Source: Candidatus Saganbacteria bacterium
GTDB taxonomy: Bacteria > Margulisbacteria > WOR-1 > O2-12-FULL-45-9 > XYB2-FULL-48-7
Reading direction: 5' to 3'
DNA length: 46,572 bases
Assembly (NCBI GenBank): GCA_016939335.1
Contig: JAFGHC010000037.1
Coordinates: 1 to 46,572, forward strand
Under the pieces are notes generated by a model that was not told the origin of the DNA, did not search any database, and saw only the letters and a program-made list of their open reading frames with translations. Positions 34,936 to 46,572 of this stretch are shown in pieces. The first letter of the stretch is position 1. The number at the start of each line of letters is the position of its first letter. The position numbers were made by a program, and so were the translations under genes.

Positions 34936-37437
34936 ATGCCCGACCTAACCCCGATGGCCCGGCAATACCAGGAGATGAAAGCGCTCCACAAGGACGCCAT
35001 TCTCTTTTTCCGCCTGGGCGACTTCTACGAGATGTTCTATGGCGACGCCGAACTGGCGGCGCGCGAGCTCGACCTGACGCTGACCGGCCGCGGCAAGGAC
35101 GACAACCGGATGCCGATGTGCGGCGTCCCGTACCACGCGGCCGAGGGCTACATCGCCAAACTGATCGAGAAGGGCTACAAAGTCGCCATCTGCGAGCAGG
35201 TGGAAGACCCGAAGCTGGCGAAAGGGCTGGTCAAGCGCGACATCATCCGGATCGTCACCCCGGGGACCATCCTTGAATCGTCGATGCTTTCCGAGAAGAC
35301 CAACAACTACCTGATGGCCGTCAATCATGAAAAGGGGGCCTTCGGGCTGGCGTTCGTTGATGCGACGACGGGCGAATTCAAACTGACAGATTTTGCTTCC
35401 GTTGAACAGCTTAACGACGAGGTCAGGCGGATCAACCCGGCGGAAGTGCTCGTTTCGGACATGTTCAAATGGGATGGCGGTCTGAAGACCGCCTCTACTT
35501 TTAAGGACGTTTATGATAACGAGACCGCCGTTGAAAAACTTTTAGAGCATTTTAAGGTCAAATCGCTTGAAGCGTTCGGGCTGACCGGCCGGGAAACGGC
35601 GCTCGGCGCGGCGGCGGCTATCCTTGATTATCTGAAAGAGACGCAGAAGACGACGCTCGGCCATATCAACGTCCTCAAGCTTTATCACACCGCCGACTAC
35701 ATGTTCATCGACGGCGTGACGCGGCGGAACCTCGAGCTGACGCAGACCGCGCGCGACAAGTCGCTGCGCGGCAGCCTCCTCTGGGTGCTCGACCGGACCC
35801 GGACGTCGATGGGGGCCCGGCTCCTCAAGCAATGGCTCCTCCAGCCGCTCCTCGACGCGGCCGCGATCGAACGCCGGCTGGACGCCGTGGCGGAGCTGTT
35901 CCACAACGGTTTGCTGCGCTCGGAGCTGGGCGAAGGGCTGAAAAAGGTCTTCGATATCGAGCGGCTGACCGGCAAGGCCGCGACGCAGACGGCCAACGCA
36001 CGCGATCTGGCCGCGCTGAAAGATTCGCTGAAGCAATTGCCGAAACTCAGGAGCATGCTTAAGGATTGTCGTTCTTCTCTCCTAAAACAACTTGATTCCC
36101 CACATTTAAATGTGGGGAATAATAACAATGATTGGGAAAAGCAGATCATCGAGCTGATCTCCCGCGCCGTCGTCGACGACCCGCCGTTCGTCATCAAAGA
36201 GGGCGGGCTGATCAAGTCTGGTTACAACGCCGAGCTGGACGAGCTGAAAAAAGCGACCGGCGGCGGCAAACAGTGGCTGGCCGAGCTGGAAGCGTCGGAG
36301 CGGCAGCGGACCGGCATCAAATCGCTCAAGGTCGGCTTCACCAAGGTCTTCGGTTATTTCATCGAGGTGACGAATAGCAACCTCGACCAGGTGCCGCCCG
36401 ATTACATCAGGAAACAGACGCTGGTCAACGGCGAGCGATTCATCACCCCCGGCCTGAAGGAGAAGGAAACGCTGATCCTCAACGCCGCTGAGCGGATGAA
36501 AGAGCTCGAATACGAACTGCTGGTCGATCTGCGCAAACAAGTCGCGTCCTATACCAAAGAACTGCAGGCGGCGGCCGCGGCCGTCGCGCAAACGGACGTT
36601 TTGCTGTCGCTTGCGGAAGCGGCGGTGGAGAACCGTTATTGCCGGCCAGTCACGGGTCGCGGGTCACGAGTCGCTATTAAAGACGGAAGGCATCCCGTTG
36701 TCGAAAAGACGCTGGGCGAGTTCCAATTCGTCCCCAATGACGTGATATTAGATGAAAAGCAGGACTTCCTGCTGATCACCGGCCCGAACATGGGGGGCAA
36801 ATCGACCTACATGCGCCAGGCGGCGCTCATCTGCCTGCTGGCGCAGATCGGCTCGTTCGTGCCGGCCAAGTCGGCGGAGCTCGGCCTGATCGACCGGATC
36901 TTCACGCGCATCGGCGCGATGGACGACATCTATGCCGGGCAGTCGACGTTCATGGTCGAAATGACCGAGACGGCCAACATCATCAATAATGCGACGGAAA
37001 AAAGCTTGATCATTCTGGACGAGATCGGGCGGGGGACCGCCACTTTCGACGGCATGTCGATCGCGGCGGCGGTGGCGGAATACATTCATGCCAGAATTAA
37101 GGCGAAAACGCTCTTTGCCACTCACTATCACGAGATCACCCAGCTGGCCGACAAGCATCCGGGGATAAAAAACATCAACGTTTCCGTCAGGGAAGAGGGG
37201 GACAAGATAACTTTCCTCCACAAGGTCGCCGACGGCCCGGCCGACCGCTCGTACGGCATCCAGGTGGCCAAACTGGCCGGCCTGCCGGAAGAAGTTGTGA
37301 AACGCTCGAAAGAAATATATAATACGCTGGCGATGGTCGAGAACGATCTTGGGAAAGTCAAAAGTCAAAAATCAAAAGTAAAAATTGCAAGTAAAAAGTC
37401 AAAAGTCGCGGACCGGGACCAGGTCAGTTTGTTTTAG
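34936..37437 (+). CDS. mutS: DNA mismatch repair protein MutS
   Basis: The 833-residue MutS binds mismatches and starts repair. Domain I carries the mismatch-reading LGDFYEMFYGDA. The clamp and lever domains follow. The ATPase has Walker A GPNMGGKSTYMRQAA, then STFMVEMTETANI, Walker B LDEIGRGTATFDG and the THYHE signature. GAAGGA is well placed before the ATG. Four repeat-like inserts are translated in frame: GGCGGTCT/AGACCGCC (about residue 182), the CCCCAC hairpin (SPHLNVGN, about 388), a CGGGTCGCGGGTCACG unit (about 571-580), and an AAAAGTC run giving a Lys/Ser tail (about 806-825). All fall in surface linkers, and the functional motifs are intact. mutL is not in the window. Confidence 0.97.
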   Translation: MPDLTPMARQYQEMKALHKDAILFFRLGDFYEMFYGDAELAARELDLTLTGRGKDDNRMPMCGVPYHAAEGYIAKLIEKGYKVAICEQVEDPKLAKGLVKRDIIRIVTPGTILESSMLSEKTNNYLMAVNHEKGAFGLAFVDATTGEFKLTDFASVEQLNDEVRRINPAEVLVSDMFKWDGGLKTASTFKDVYDNETAVEKLLEHFKVKSLEAFGLTGRETALGAAAAILDYLKETQKTTLGHINVLKLYHTADYMFIDGVTRRNLELTQTARDKSLRGSLLWVLDRTRTSMGARLLKQWLLQPLLDAAAIERRLDAVAELFHNGLLRSELGEGLKKVFDIERLTGKAATQTANARDLAALKDSLKQLPKLRSMLKDCRSSLLKQLDSPHLNVGNNNNDWEKQIIELISRAVVDDPPFVIKEGGLIKSGYNAELDELKKATGGGKQWLAELEASERQRTGIKSLKVGFTKVFGYFIEVTNSNLDQVPPDYIRKQTLVNGERFITPGLKEKETLILNAAERMKELEYELLVDLRKQVASYTKELQAAAAAVAQTDVLLSLAEAAVENRYCRPVTGRGSRVAIKDGRHPVVEKTLGEFQFVPNDVILDEKQDFLLITGPNMGGKSTYMRQAALICLLAQIGSFVPAKSAELGLIDRIFTRIGAMDDIYAGQSTFMVEMTETANIINNATEKSLIILDEIGRGTATFDGMSIAAAVAEYIHARIKAKTLFATHYHEITQLADKHPGIKNINVSVREEGDKITFLHKVADGPADRSYGIQVAKLAGLPEEVVKRSKEIYNTLAMVENDLGKVKSQKSKVKIASKKSKVADRDQVSLF
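35476..35493. repeat. GGCGGTCT/AGACCGCC palindrome in frame in mutS
   Basis: GGCGGTCTGAAGACCGCC is translated as GGLKTA. The same arms occur in the spacer at 27161-27178. Confidence 0.75.
36095..36120. repeat. CCCCAC hairpin in frame in mutS
   Basis: CCCCACATTTAAATGTGGGG at 36098-36117 is identical to the pheS-pheT copy. TGATT occurs on each flank, compatible with a 5 bp target duplication. Confidence 0.85.
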
Positions 37438-37447
37438 GAGCTGTCAG

Positions 37448-37888
37448 ATGAAAAACATGGCGGGGCTGATTTTATTGGCGGTCATCTTTTCCAGCCAACC
37501 CGTCTTGGCTTCTCACACGGCTATGATCGGCGGTCTGCGCAGCGGACTGGGGCTGGGAGCGGAAACGGACCGCCAGCTCGGCCCGGTCGCCGCGCGGTTC
37601 GGGGTCGAGGCGGCCACCGGCGAAGACCTCTTGCCGGCCGGCGACAACCCGTTCATCATCTTTGCCGGGCTGAAGCTGCCGCTCCTCACCCTGGGCGGCC
37701 GGCCGGTTGACTGGAGTTTCGGTTTCATCGGCAATTACGGCAACCGCACGGAGCAGGGCGAGTATTTTTCACTGCTGTTCGAGAAGCTCGGCGGCAACGA
37801 GGCGGCTTTTCTGGAGACCGGCCTCGACTGGTTCGGCGACCATGGTCACGTTCAGGCGCAGTTAGGCTTCAGGTTCCTGGCCGATTAA
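37448..37888 (+). CDS. Exported protein, tandem paralogue 1
   Basis: The 146-residue protein starts at the ATG with TAGGAG upstream (overlapping the mutS stop), not at the track start 37385. The signal peptide MKNMAGLILLAVIFSSQPVLA has a likely cut after VLA. The mature part (AMIGGLRSGLGLGAETDRQ, later FGFIGNYGN and QAQLGFRFLAD) alternates in a beta-strand pattern, suggesting a small outer-membrane or periplasmic beta protein. It shares IGG-R-GL and the final Q-QLG-aromatic pattern with the next gene. No function is known. It appears cotranscribed with mutS, probably by accident of packing. Confidence 0.6.
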   Translation: MKNMAGLILLAVIFSSQPVLASHTAMIGGLRSGLGLGAETDRQLGPVAARFGVEAATGEDLLPAGDNPFIIFAGLKLPLLTLGGRPVDWSFGFIGNYGNRTEQGEYFSLLFEKLGGNEAAFLETGLDWFGDHGHVQAQLGFRFLAD

Positions 37889-37909
37889 ACGGCGAAAGGG
37901 GAGAGTAAG

Positions 37910-38326
37910 ATGAGAAAAGTGTTGTTTGGCTGTTTGCTGGCGGGGTTATTGATCGGTTGTTCGCAGGCGGCGCAGCTGGCGGTGATCGGCGGGGTCCGGG
38001 ACGGTTTGGCGGTCGGGGTCATGGCCGACCAGAGCGTTGCCCACAACCTCGGCCTGCGCTACGGCCTCGAGGCGAACACCGGCAGGCAGCCGATCATCGC
38101 ATTCCTGGGCGGGAAATTCTACCTGACCAGCGTCGGACGCCAGATGCCAATGTCACTGGGGCTGGGCGCCGTCGCTTACGTGGGGAACGGCAAAACCTCG
38201 CCGGGGCTCTCGCTGTCGCTGATCATTGACCGCGCGTTCAACCTGCCCCAGCTTTTTATCGAGGCGGGGGTTGACGCGGCCGACCAGGGGCGGTTCCAGC
38301 TTCAGCTGGGGTATAAGATATACTGA
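37910..38326 (+). CDS. Exported protein, tandem paralogue 2
   Basis: The 138-residue protein has GGGGAGAG before the ATG. The N-terminus MRKVLFGCLLAGLLIGCSQA is a signal. LIGC fits a lipobox, but a normal signal-peptidase cut after SQAA is also possible, and the beta-barrel-like end QLQLGYKIY favours the latter. Motifs IGGVRDGLAVGVMAD and FIEAGVDAADQGRFQLQLGY align with the preceding paralogue. Both are probably envelope proteins of one small family. Function is unknown. Confidence 0.6.
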   Translation: MRKVLFGCLLAGLLIGCSQAAQLAVIGGVRDGLAVGVMADQSVAHNLGLRYGLEANTGRQPIIAFLGGKFYLTSVGRQMPMSLGLGAVAYVGNGKTSPGLSLSLIIDRAFNLPQLFIEAGVDAADQGRFQLQLGYKIY

Positions 38327-38332
38327 AGCCTT

Positions 38333-38437
38333 GTTAATGAACAATGACTCAATTAACAATGAACAACAAGGAATTGTTATTTAAGTGTCGCGCAGCGACA
38401 CCACGTTGTTCATTATGTCATTGTTAATTGTTCATTG
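38333..38437. repeat. AACAATGAACAA inverted micro-repeat with a central hairpin
   Basis: TTAATGAACAATGACTC and related words (38333-38367) are mirrored by GTTGTTCATTATGTCATTG (38405-38437). In the centre GTGTCGC/GCGACAC forms a separate GC-rich hairpin (38385-38401). No gene is seen. Confidence 0.65.
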
Positions 38438-38488
38438 AGGGAAGGGGCCGGTTTAAGAGCGGGTGCGGATTGATAAGATAATTTGGCA

Positions 38489-38548
38489 CCCCACACTAAA
38501 GTGTGGGGAATTATAGTCATATAATATTCCCCATACTTCAGTATGGGG
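38489..38548. repeat. Pair of CCCCA hairpins
   Basis: CCCCACACTAAAGTGTGGGG (38489-38508) and CCCCATACTTCAGTATGGGG (38529-38548) are separated by 20 AT-rich bases. The spacing and arrangement are like the pair before truB. Confidence 0.85.
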
Positions 38549-38569
38549 TTTCAAAATAATAGCGAAAGC

Positions 38570-38598
38570 TTGACAGTTGGCGGGCCAGCGTCTAAAAT
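38570..38598 (+). promoter_or_regulatory. Promoter of the DUF5679 gene
   Basis: TTGACA at 38570-38575, exactly 17 bases, TAAAAT at 38593-38598. It gives a leader of about 43 bases that includes a strong ribosome site. Confidence 0.75.
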
Positions 38599-38647
38599 GC
38601 CGGAGCAGTCGGCAAGAGCAAGAAAACGAATTGAAGGAGGTGGCAAC

Positions 38648-38794
38648 ATGGCAGGGACCAAGGGGTATTGCGTAAAGTGCAAAAAGAAACAGGAGATGAA
38701 GAATCCGAAAGCAGTGACGATGAAGAACGGCCGCAAAGCGATGAAAGGCGAGTGCCCGGACTGCGGCACCAAGATGTTCAAGATCGGCGGGTAA
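38648..38794 (+). CDS. DUF5679 small zinc-ribbon protein
   Basis: The 48-residue protein reads YCVKCKKKQEMKNP at the front and CPDCGTKMFKIGG at the end: two CxxC pairs forming a zinc ribbon, the DUF5679 pattern. The track starts at 38543, but the first 35 codons come from repeat and promoter sequence; GAAGGAGGTG seven bases before this ATG marks the true start. Its function is unknown; proteins of this type may bind nucleic acid. It has its own promoter and terminator, so it is a single-gene unit. Confidence 0.88.
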   Translation: MAGTKGYCVKCKKKQEMKNPKAVTMKNGRKAMKGECPDCGTKMFKIGG

Positions 38795-38822
38795 TCATTC
38801 CAAAATTCTAACGTTAGAAAAA

Positions 38823-38857
38823 GGCCGCGGCTTCAGTTTGAGGTCCGCGGTCTTTTT
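38823..38857 (+). terminator. Terminator of the DUF5679 gene
   Basis: GGCCGCGG/CCGCGGTC stem with a 14-base loop followed by TTTTTT. The loop contains the dnaE -35 (TTGAGG). Confidence 0.85.
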
Positions 38858-38866
38858 TGTTATAAT
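38838..38866 (+). promoter_or_regulatory. dnaE promoter, overlapping the upstream terminator
   Basis: TTGAGG at 38838-38843, exactly 17 bases, TATAAT at 38861-38866, ending six bases before the dnaE ATG. No ribosome site exists, so the mRNA should be leaderless. Confidence 0.65.
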
Positions 38867-38872
38867 GCGCTC

Positions 38873-41800
38873 ATGCCTCACCGCCAAAAATTCGTCCACC
38901 TTCACGTTCACACCGAATACAGCCTGCTGGACGGCGCCTGCCGCCTGCCGGACCTGATCGGCCGCGCCAAAGAGCTGGGGCTGGGGACGCTGGCCGTCAC
39001 CGACCACGGCAACATGTACGCGGCGATCGATTTTTACCTGCAGGCCAAAGCGGCCGGGCTCAAGCCGATCATCGGCTGCGAGATGTACGTGGCGCCGCGC
39101 ACCCGGCACGACAAGGAGACCAAAGAAGACCGCTCGCCCCATCACCTGACGCTGCTGGCCAAGAACCAGGCCGGCTACCGGAACCTGCTCAAGCTGGCCT
39201 CGCTGGCGTCGCTTGAGGGTTTCTATTCCCGTCCGCGCGTCGACCGCGAGCTGCTGGAGAAGTACCGCACGGGGCTGGTCGCCATGTCGGGCTGCGCCAG
39301 CGGCGAGGTCCAGCGGGCGCTGCTGGCTGGCAAGCTGAAAGAGGCGCGGGCCGCGGCGGAATACTTCAAAAGCCTCTGGGGCGAAGATTTTTACCTCGAG
39401 ATCATGGACTTTGACCTGGCGGAGACGAGAGCGCTCCGGCCGGCGCTCGTCCAGCTCTCCCGCGAGGCCGGCATCCCGCTCGTCGCCACCAACGACGTCC
39501 ACTGCGTCCGCCGCGAAGACGCCTATTTGCAGGACGTCCTGCTCTGCATCCAGACCAATTCCTTCTTGAGCGACGAGAAACGGCTGAAGTTCGAGAGCAA
39601 AGACTTTTATCTCAAATCGTACGAGGAGATGGCGGAGCGCTTCGCCGACCTGCCCGAGGCGCTGGCGCGCACGCTGGAGATCGCCGAGAAGTGCAACCTG
39701 GAGATCGAGACCGGCGTCCTCCATCTGCCGAATTTCCAGGTGCCGGAGGGTGAAACGCCCGAATCGTACCTGGAAAAACTGGCCTGGGACGGGATCAAGC
39801 GGAAGTACGGCACGCTGCTGCCGCCCGAAGTGATCGACCGGGTCAAGTACGAACTGATGACGATCGAAAAGATGGAGTACGCCTCGTACTTTCTGATCGT
39901 CGCCGATTTCATCAACTGGGCCAAGTCGCAGGGGATCCAGGTCGGCCCCGGCCGCGGTTCGGCCGCCGGCAGCATCGTTTCCTACGCCCTGGGGATCACC
40001 AGCGTCGAGCCGCTCAAGTACGGCCTGATCTTCGAGCGCTTCCTCAACCTGGAGCGGGTCTCGATGCCCGATATCGACGTTGATTTCTGTTTCGAACGGC
40101 GCGGCGAGGTCATCGATTACGTGACGAAAAAATACGGCGGCGACCACGTGGCGCAGATCATCACCTTCGGGACGATGGCGGCGCGGGCGGCGATCCGCGA
40201 CGTCGGCCGCGTCCTGCAGGTGCCGCTGCCGGAAGTCGACCGGATCGCCAAGCTGGTCCCCTTTGGCCCCGACGTCACCCTGGCGAAAGCGCTGGCGAGC
40301 GTCAAGGAGCTGAAATCGGTCTACGAGGGGGACGAGCGGATCAAGCAGCTGCTCGACACGGCGCTGCAGGTCGAAGGGGCGGTGCGGCACGCCTCGGTCC
40401 ACGCGGCCGGGGTCGTCATCGCGCGGGCGCCGATCATGGAATACGCGCCGCTCCAGCGGCTCGACGAGAACACGCTGGTGACGCAGTACACGATGACCGA
40501 CCTCGAGAAGATCGGCCTGCTCAAGATGGACTTCCTCGGCCTGCGCAACCTGACGATGATCGCCCACACCGTCGAGATCCTCAGGCAGGACCGCGGCGTC
40601 GAGCTCGACATGAACGCGCTGCCGATGAACGACCTGCGCACCTACAGCCTCTTCTCGGCCGGGGAGACGATCGGCATTTTCCAGCTGGAAAGCCGCGGCA
40701 TGCGCGCGCTGATCAAGGACCTGCGGCCCTCGACCTTCGAGGAGATCATCGCCCTGCAGGCGCTCTACCGGCCCGGCCCGCTCGAGAGCGGCATGGTCGA
40801 GGACTACGTCAGGCGGAAGCAGCGCAAGGTGCCGATCAAGTACGAGCTGCCGGAGCTCCAGCCGATCCTGAAAGAGACGTACGGCGTCATCCTCTACCAG
40901 GAGCAGGTGATGGAGATCGCCCGCAAGGTCGCCGGCTTCACGATGGGACAGGCGGACGTGTTGCGCGCCGCCATGGGGAAAAAGAAGGTCAAGGAGATGG
41001 AGCGGCAGAAGGAGCACTTCATCGAAGGGGCGGTCAAGCGCGGCGTCTCCCGGCACAAGGCGACCGAACTGTTCAACCTCTGCGCCAAGTTCGCCGGCTA
41101 CGGCTTCAACAAATCGCACTCGACTTCCTACGCCGTGATCTCCTACCAGACCGCTTTTCTCAAGGCGAATTACCCGGCCGAGTTCATGGCCGCGCTGCTC
41201 ACTTCGGTCATGGGGAACACCGACAAGGTGCGGCTCTACCTGTCCGAAGCCAAGCGGATGGGGCTGAAGATCCTGCCGCCCGACGTCAACGAAAGCGGCC
41301 GCAACTTCACCGTTGCCAGGGACGGGATCCGCTTCGGCCTGACGGCGGTCAAGAACGTCGGCCTGGCGGCGATCGACTCGATCATCGGCGTCAAGGCGGA
41401 GGGCGGGCCGTTCCGGTCGTTCGAGGACTTTTACCGGCGGGTCGACGCCCGCGCCGTCAACAAGAAAGTGGCGGAAAGCCTGATCAAGGCCGGCGCCTTC
41501 GACTCGTTCGAGCGGGGGCGGGCCTTCCTGCTGGCCAATTACGAAAAGCTGATGGCGGGCATCAACGCCGATCTCAAAGAGCGGGCCAACGGGCAGGAAG
41601 CGCTTTTCGAAATTAAATCCGAAATTCGAAATCCGAACCTCGAAGGAAAATCGAAATTCGAAAATGGGAAAATGGAAGAGGTGCCGGAATTCACGCCGGA
41701 CCAGCTCTTGAGGATGGAGAAAGAATTGCTCGGCCTTTATATCTCGTCGCATCCGCTCGAGCGGGTGCGCGAATCGCTCGAGGCGCAGACGACCGTCACG

Positions 41801-42358
41801 GTCGCCGATCTCGCCGAAATGAGCGAAGGCGAGACGGTCAAGGTCGGCGGCCTGTTGACCGACTGCAAGCGGCTGGTGACCAAGCGCGGCGACGCGATGA
41901 TGCTGGCCAACCTGGAGGACCTGACCGGCAGCATCCCGCTGGTCGTCTTCCCCAAGGCCTACGAGAAGTGCGCGCCGTTCCTGACCGACGACGAGGCGGT
42001 GATCGTGCGCGGCAAGCTCAACCGGGATTTCCGCACCGACGAGCTGAACGTCCAGGCCGAAACGGTCGAAGCGCTCGAAGAGCTGGAGAAGGTCCGCTCG
42101 CTCCACGTCGAGTTCGTCGACGTCAAGGACCGGCAGGTCCTGCCGCTGATGAAAGAGATCCTGGCGCTTCACCGCGGCAGCGACCCGGTCTTTGTCCGGA
42201 TGGACGGCCGGAGCGTCGAGCTGAACCGCGACCACTGGGTCGAGATCAACCCCGATCTGGTCGAGCAGCTAGAGAAACTGCTGGGCGACGGGGCGGTCAA
42301 TGTGGAGTTCAAGGTCGCGAAAAAGAAAGAGGAGGAAGTTGCCAATGGACTTAAGTAA
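38873..42358 (+). CDS. dnaE: DNA polymerase III alpha subunit DnaE
   Basis: The 1161-residue replicative polymerase. The N-terminal PHP domain has [14 protein letters not shown] and TDHGNMYA with intact metal-binding histidines. The palm contains [17 protein letters not shown] and the catalytic [29 protein letters not shown] belongs to the fingers region. The helix-hairpin-helix [12 protein letters not shown] and C-terminal OB domain ([14 protein letters not shown]) follow. At residues about 912-935, between the helix-hairpin-helix part and the OB domain, a GAAATTCGAAATCCGAA micro-repeat is translated in frame. The transcript is predicted to be leaderless. The end overlaps hisI by 14 bases. 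Confidence 0.98.
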   Translation: MPHRQKFVHLHVHTEYSLLDGACRLPDLIGRAKELGLGTLAVTDHGNMYAAIDFYLQAKAAGLKPIIGCEMYVAPRTRHDKETKEDRSPHHLTLLAKNQAGYRNLLKLASLASLEGFYSRPRVDRELLEKYRTGLVAMSGCASGEVQRALLAGKLKEARAAAEYFKSLWGEDFYLEIMDFDLAETRALRPALVQLSREAGIPLVATNDVHCVRREDAYLQDVLLCIQTNSFLSDEKRLKFESKDFYLKSYEEMAERFADLPEALARTLEIAEKCNLEIETGVLHLPNFQVPEGETPESYLEKLAWDGIKRKYGTLLPPEVIDRVKYELMTIEKMEYASYFLIVADFINWAKSQGIQVGPGRGSAAGSIVSYALGITSVEPLKYGLIFERFLNLERVSMPDIDVDFCFERRGEVIDYVTKKYGGDHVAQIITFGTMAARAAIRDVGRVLQVPLPEVDRIAKLVPFGPDVTLAKALASVKELKSVYEGDERIKQLLDTALQVEGAVRHASVHAAGVVIARAPIMEYAPLQRLDENTLVTQYTMTDLEKIGLLKMDFLGLRNLTMIAHTVEILRQDRGVELDMNALPMNDLRTYSLFSAGETIGIFQLESRGMRALIKDLRPSTFEEIIALQALYRPGPLESGMVEDYVRRKQRKVPIKYELPELQPILKETYGVILYQEQVMEIARKVAGFTMGQADVLRAAMGKKKVKEMERQKEHFIEGAVKRGVSRHKATELFNLCAKFAGYGFNKSHSTSYAVISYQTAFLKANYPAEFMAALLTSVMGNTDKVRLYLSEAKRMGLKILPPDVNESGRNFTVARDGIRFGLTAVKNVGLAAIDSIIGVKAEGGPFRSFEDFYRRVDARAVNKKVAESLIKAGAFDSFERGRAFLLANYEKLMAGINADLKERANGQEALFEIKSEIRNPNLEGKSKFENGKMEEVPEFTPDQLLRMEKELLGLYISSHPLERVRESLEAQTTVTVADLAEMSEGETVKVGGLLTDCKRLVTKRGDAMMLANLEDLTGSIPLVVFPKAYEKCAPFLTDDEAVIVRGKLNRDFRTDELNVQAETVEALEELEKVRSLHVEFVDVKDRQVLPLMKEILALHRGSDPVFVRMDGRSVELNRDHWVEINPDLVEQLEKLLGDGAVNVEFKVAKKKEEEVANGLK

Positions 42359-42665
42359 GATCAGGTTCGACGAAAAGGGGTTAGTGCCGGTGATCGCGCA
42401 GGACCACAAGGACGGGACGGTGCTGATGCTCGCTTACATGAACAAGGAAGCGCTCGAAAAGACGCTTAAAACGAAAGAGATGGTCTACTGGTCGCGTTCG
42501 CGGAAAACGCTCTGGCACAAGGGAGAGACTTCCGGCCACGTTCAAAAGGTCAAAGAAATGTACTATGACTGCGACGGCGACGCGATCCTGGCCAGGATCG
42601 AGCAGGTCGGCGATTGCGCCTGCCACACGGGGAAGCGGAGCTGTTTTTTTCAGAAGATGATCTAG
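42345..42665 (+). CDS. hisI: HisI, phosphoribosyl-AMP cyclohydrolase
   Basis: The 106-residue zinc enzyme of histidine synthesis opens the adenine ring of [38 protein letters not shown], the metal ligands [10 protein letters not shown] and the C-terminal [12 protein letters not shown] are all present. It is not fused to HisE. The start is the ATG with GAGGAGG upstream, inside the dnaE end, not the track start 42300. It is separate from hisHA at 14 kb, so his genes are scattered. The next ATG, immediately after its stop, is the remnant of uvrA. Confidence 0.96.
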   Translation: MDLSKIRFDEKGLVPVIAQDHKDGTVLMLAYMNKEALEKTLKTKEMVYWSRSRKTLWHKGETSGHVQKVKEMYYDCDGDAILARIEQVGDCACHTGKRSCFFQKMI

Positions 42666-42714
42666 ATGGAAGCCGAAAAAATAGTCATCAAAGGGGCGCG
42701 CGAGCATAATCTCA
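42666..42714 (+). pseudogene. Remnant copy of the uvrA 5' end
   Basis: Directly after the hisI stop, ATG starts the peptide [16 protein letters not shown], the same as the N-terminus of UvrA ([16 protein letters not shown]). Over about 48 bases only four differ from the functional copy at 43688, all at third codon positions and all synonymous. Similarity ends where the RhuM-Fic gene begins. Confidence 0.85.
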
Positions 42715-43680
42715 ATGAAAAAGAAAATCGTCAGTAATCAAATAGCTATTTACCAAGGGCCGACGGGGGCGCTGGAACTTAAGGCGGATGCGGGTAGAGA
42801 GACCATCTGGGCGACTCAAGCGCAGATAGCAAGAATCTTTGGTGTTGAACGATCAGTAGTGACAAAACATATTGGCAATATATTTAGCTCCGATGAAGTA
42901 AGCCAAAAAAGCAATGTGCAAAAAATGCACATTCCAAATTCTGATAAACCGGCTGCTTTTTATTCGCTGGATATTATTTTGGCTGTGGGTTATCGAACTA
43001 ATTCATCAAGAGCGATCGAATTCCGGCGTTGGGCGACTAAAATACTGCATGAATATATCGTTAGCGGTTATAGCATTAATCGTAAACGTATCGCTAAAAA
43101 TTACGATTCTTTTTTGAGGGCAGTTGAAAGCGTCCACGCTTTATTGCCGCCAGAATCCCAGGTTGATACGGCGAGCATTTTAGAATTAATTAAACTTTTT
43201 GCCGACACCTGGTTCTCGCTCGCGGCCTATGATAAGGGGAGCTTTGGCAAAGGCAAAATTACTAAAAGGAAAGCCGTGTTGGCTGCGGCCGATCTTTCCG
43301 CCGGCATCGCTGAACTTAAATCTCATTTAATAAAGAAGGGCGAAGCCAGCAGCCTCTTTGCTTTGGAACGAGGCAGTGGCTCGCTTGAGGGGATCGTCGG
43401 CAACATCATGCAGACCTTCGGCGGCAAAGACTTATATCCGACTATCGAAGAGAAGGCGGCTCATTTGCTTTATTTTATGGTCAAGAACCATCCTTTTGCG
43501 GATGGGAACAAGCGGAGCGGGGCCTTTGCTTTTATTTGGTTTCTGAAGCGGTCGGGCAGGCTTGATCTCGCGCGCTTGACACCGACAACTCTTACCGCTA
43601 TAACGCTGCTGATCGCTGAAAGTGATCCCAGAGAAAAAGAAAAAATGGCCGGTTTGATCGCCATGTTGATAAGGAAGTAA
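42715..43680 (+). CDS. RhuM-Fic/Doc protein
   Basis: The 321-residue protein has an N-terminal RhuM/virulence domain ([56 protein letters not shown]). A C-terminal Fic/Doc domain follows, with the motif [13 protein letters not shown] near residue 259. GNKR rather than GNGR is the Doc-like form, which in Doc phosphorylates EF-Tu; AMP transfer is also possible. No separate antitoxin is seen. The gene is AT-rich, splits the hisI-uvrA junction, and is flanked by two copies of the uvrA 5' end. It supplies the sequence just before the new uvrA start. It is a likely horizontally transferred single-gene cassette with toxin-like or defence function. Confidence 0.88.
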   Translation: MKKKIVSNQIAIYQGPTGALELKADAGRETIWATQAQIARIFGVERSVVTKHIGNIFSSDEVSQKSNVQKMHIPNSDKPAAFYSLDIILAVGYRTNSSRAIEFRRWATKILHEYIVSGYSINRKRIAKNYDSFLRAVESVHALLPPESQVDTASILELIKLFADTWFSLAAYDKGSFGKGKITKRKAVLAAADLSAGIAELKSHLIKKGEASSLFALERGSGSLEGIVGNIMQTFGGKDLYPTIEEKAAHLLYFMVKNHPFADGNKRSGAFAFIWFLKRSGRLDLARLTPTTLTAITLLIAESDPREKEKMAGLIAMLIRK

Positions 43681-43682
43681 AA

Positions 43683-46493
<2,811 letters not shown>

Positions 46494-46572
46494 ACTTCCA
46501 ACCTCCAACTTCCAACTTCAAAACAAATATCAAAAGGCAAGGACCTGAAATCACAAATTTGGCATTTGGGTC
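46494..46572. repeat. AACTTCC micro-repeat after uvrA
   Basis: AACTTCCAACCTCCAACTTCC and then AT-rich AAACAAATATCAAAAGG words occupy the last 80 bases. This is another 7-base degenerate repeat of the kind seen in other spacers. No terminator or gene is visible before the edge. Confidence 0.5.

Noticed and set aside
38795-42235. 1146-aa minus-strand ORF opposite dnaE
   Set aside because: It is the antisense frame of a GC-rich gene; the product is rich in Asp/Arg/Val/Leu with no family motif, while the plus strand encodes an intact DnaE.

Overview
The window is a chromosomal segment of an uncultured, probably diderm bacterium. Housekeeping genes are fairly GC-rich by eye. Single accessory genes that look more AT-rich are inserted between them one at a time. 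Small exported proteins with aromatic or beta-barrel-like C-termini (37448, 37910) suggest an outer membrane. A candidate phylum such as Margulisbacteria/Saganbacteria (WOR-1) is a guess from overall style only; nothing here fixes the taxonomy.

Layout. Positions 1-575 hold the end of a probable insertion sequence, a truncated four-helix-bundle gene, a degenerate tandem repeat and a strong minus-strand terminator. Positions 573-11706 (minus) hold two huge proteins of unknown function (2724 and 974 aa), probably one transcription unit with a hairpin-T leader signal. An orphan YcaO enzyme follows (plus). Then comes the minus-strand unit ROK kinase - DUF559 - hisH - hisA, in which DUF559 sits in a small inverted-repeat element flanked by a 10-11 bp duplication. 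From 16.2 kb everything is on the plus strand: CIRCE-groES-groEL; nusA-infB-rbfA-nrnA-truB-ligA; a Fic protein; a NucS-like endonuclease protein; a SpoU methyltransferase; pabB; pheS-pheT; a small exported protein; a REP-associated (RAYT/Y1) transposase; mutS and two exported paralogues; a DUF5679 zinc ribbon; dnaE-hisI; a RhuM-Fic protein; and uvrA.

The most striking feature is how the segment has been invaded. (1) Hairpins with the core CCCCAC...GTGGGG occur at least seven times, including in frame inside pabB and mutS and between the Shine-Dalgarno (SD) sequence and the start codon of pheT. (2) A second group of hairpins with a GTTCA loop flanks the RAYT gene. (3) Degenerate 7-9 nt micro-repeats occur in frame inside truB, ligA, pheT, mutS and dnaE and fill many spacers. 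(4) Several insertions fall at gene junctions and duplicate the end of the neighbour: an 11 bp repeat around DUF559, a 13 bp repeat before truB, a diverged copy of the ligA 3' end after the Fic gene, and a copy of the uvrA 5' end before RhuM-Fic that differs only at synonymous positions.

Regulatory signals visible include four TTGACA-type promoters, CIRCE at groES, several intrinsic terminators, and four genes (YcaO, ROK, pheS, dnaE) whose -10 box lies 6-9 nt before the start codon, suggesting leaderless or near-leaderless mRNAs. No rRNA, tRNA or CRISPR array was seen. All database-type assignments are from motif recognition by eye.
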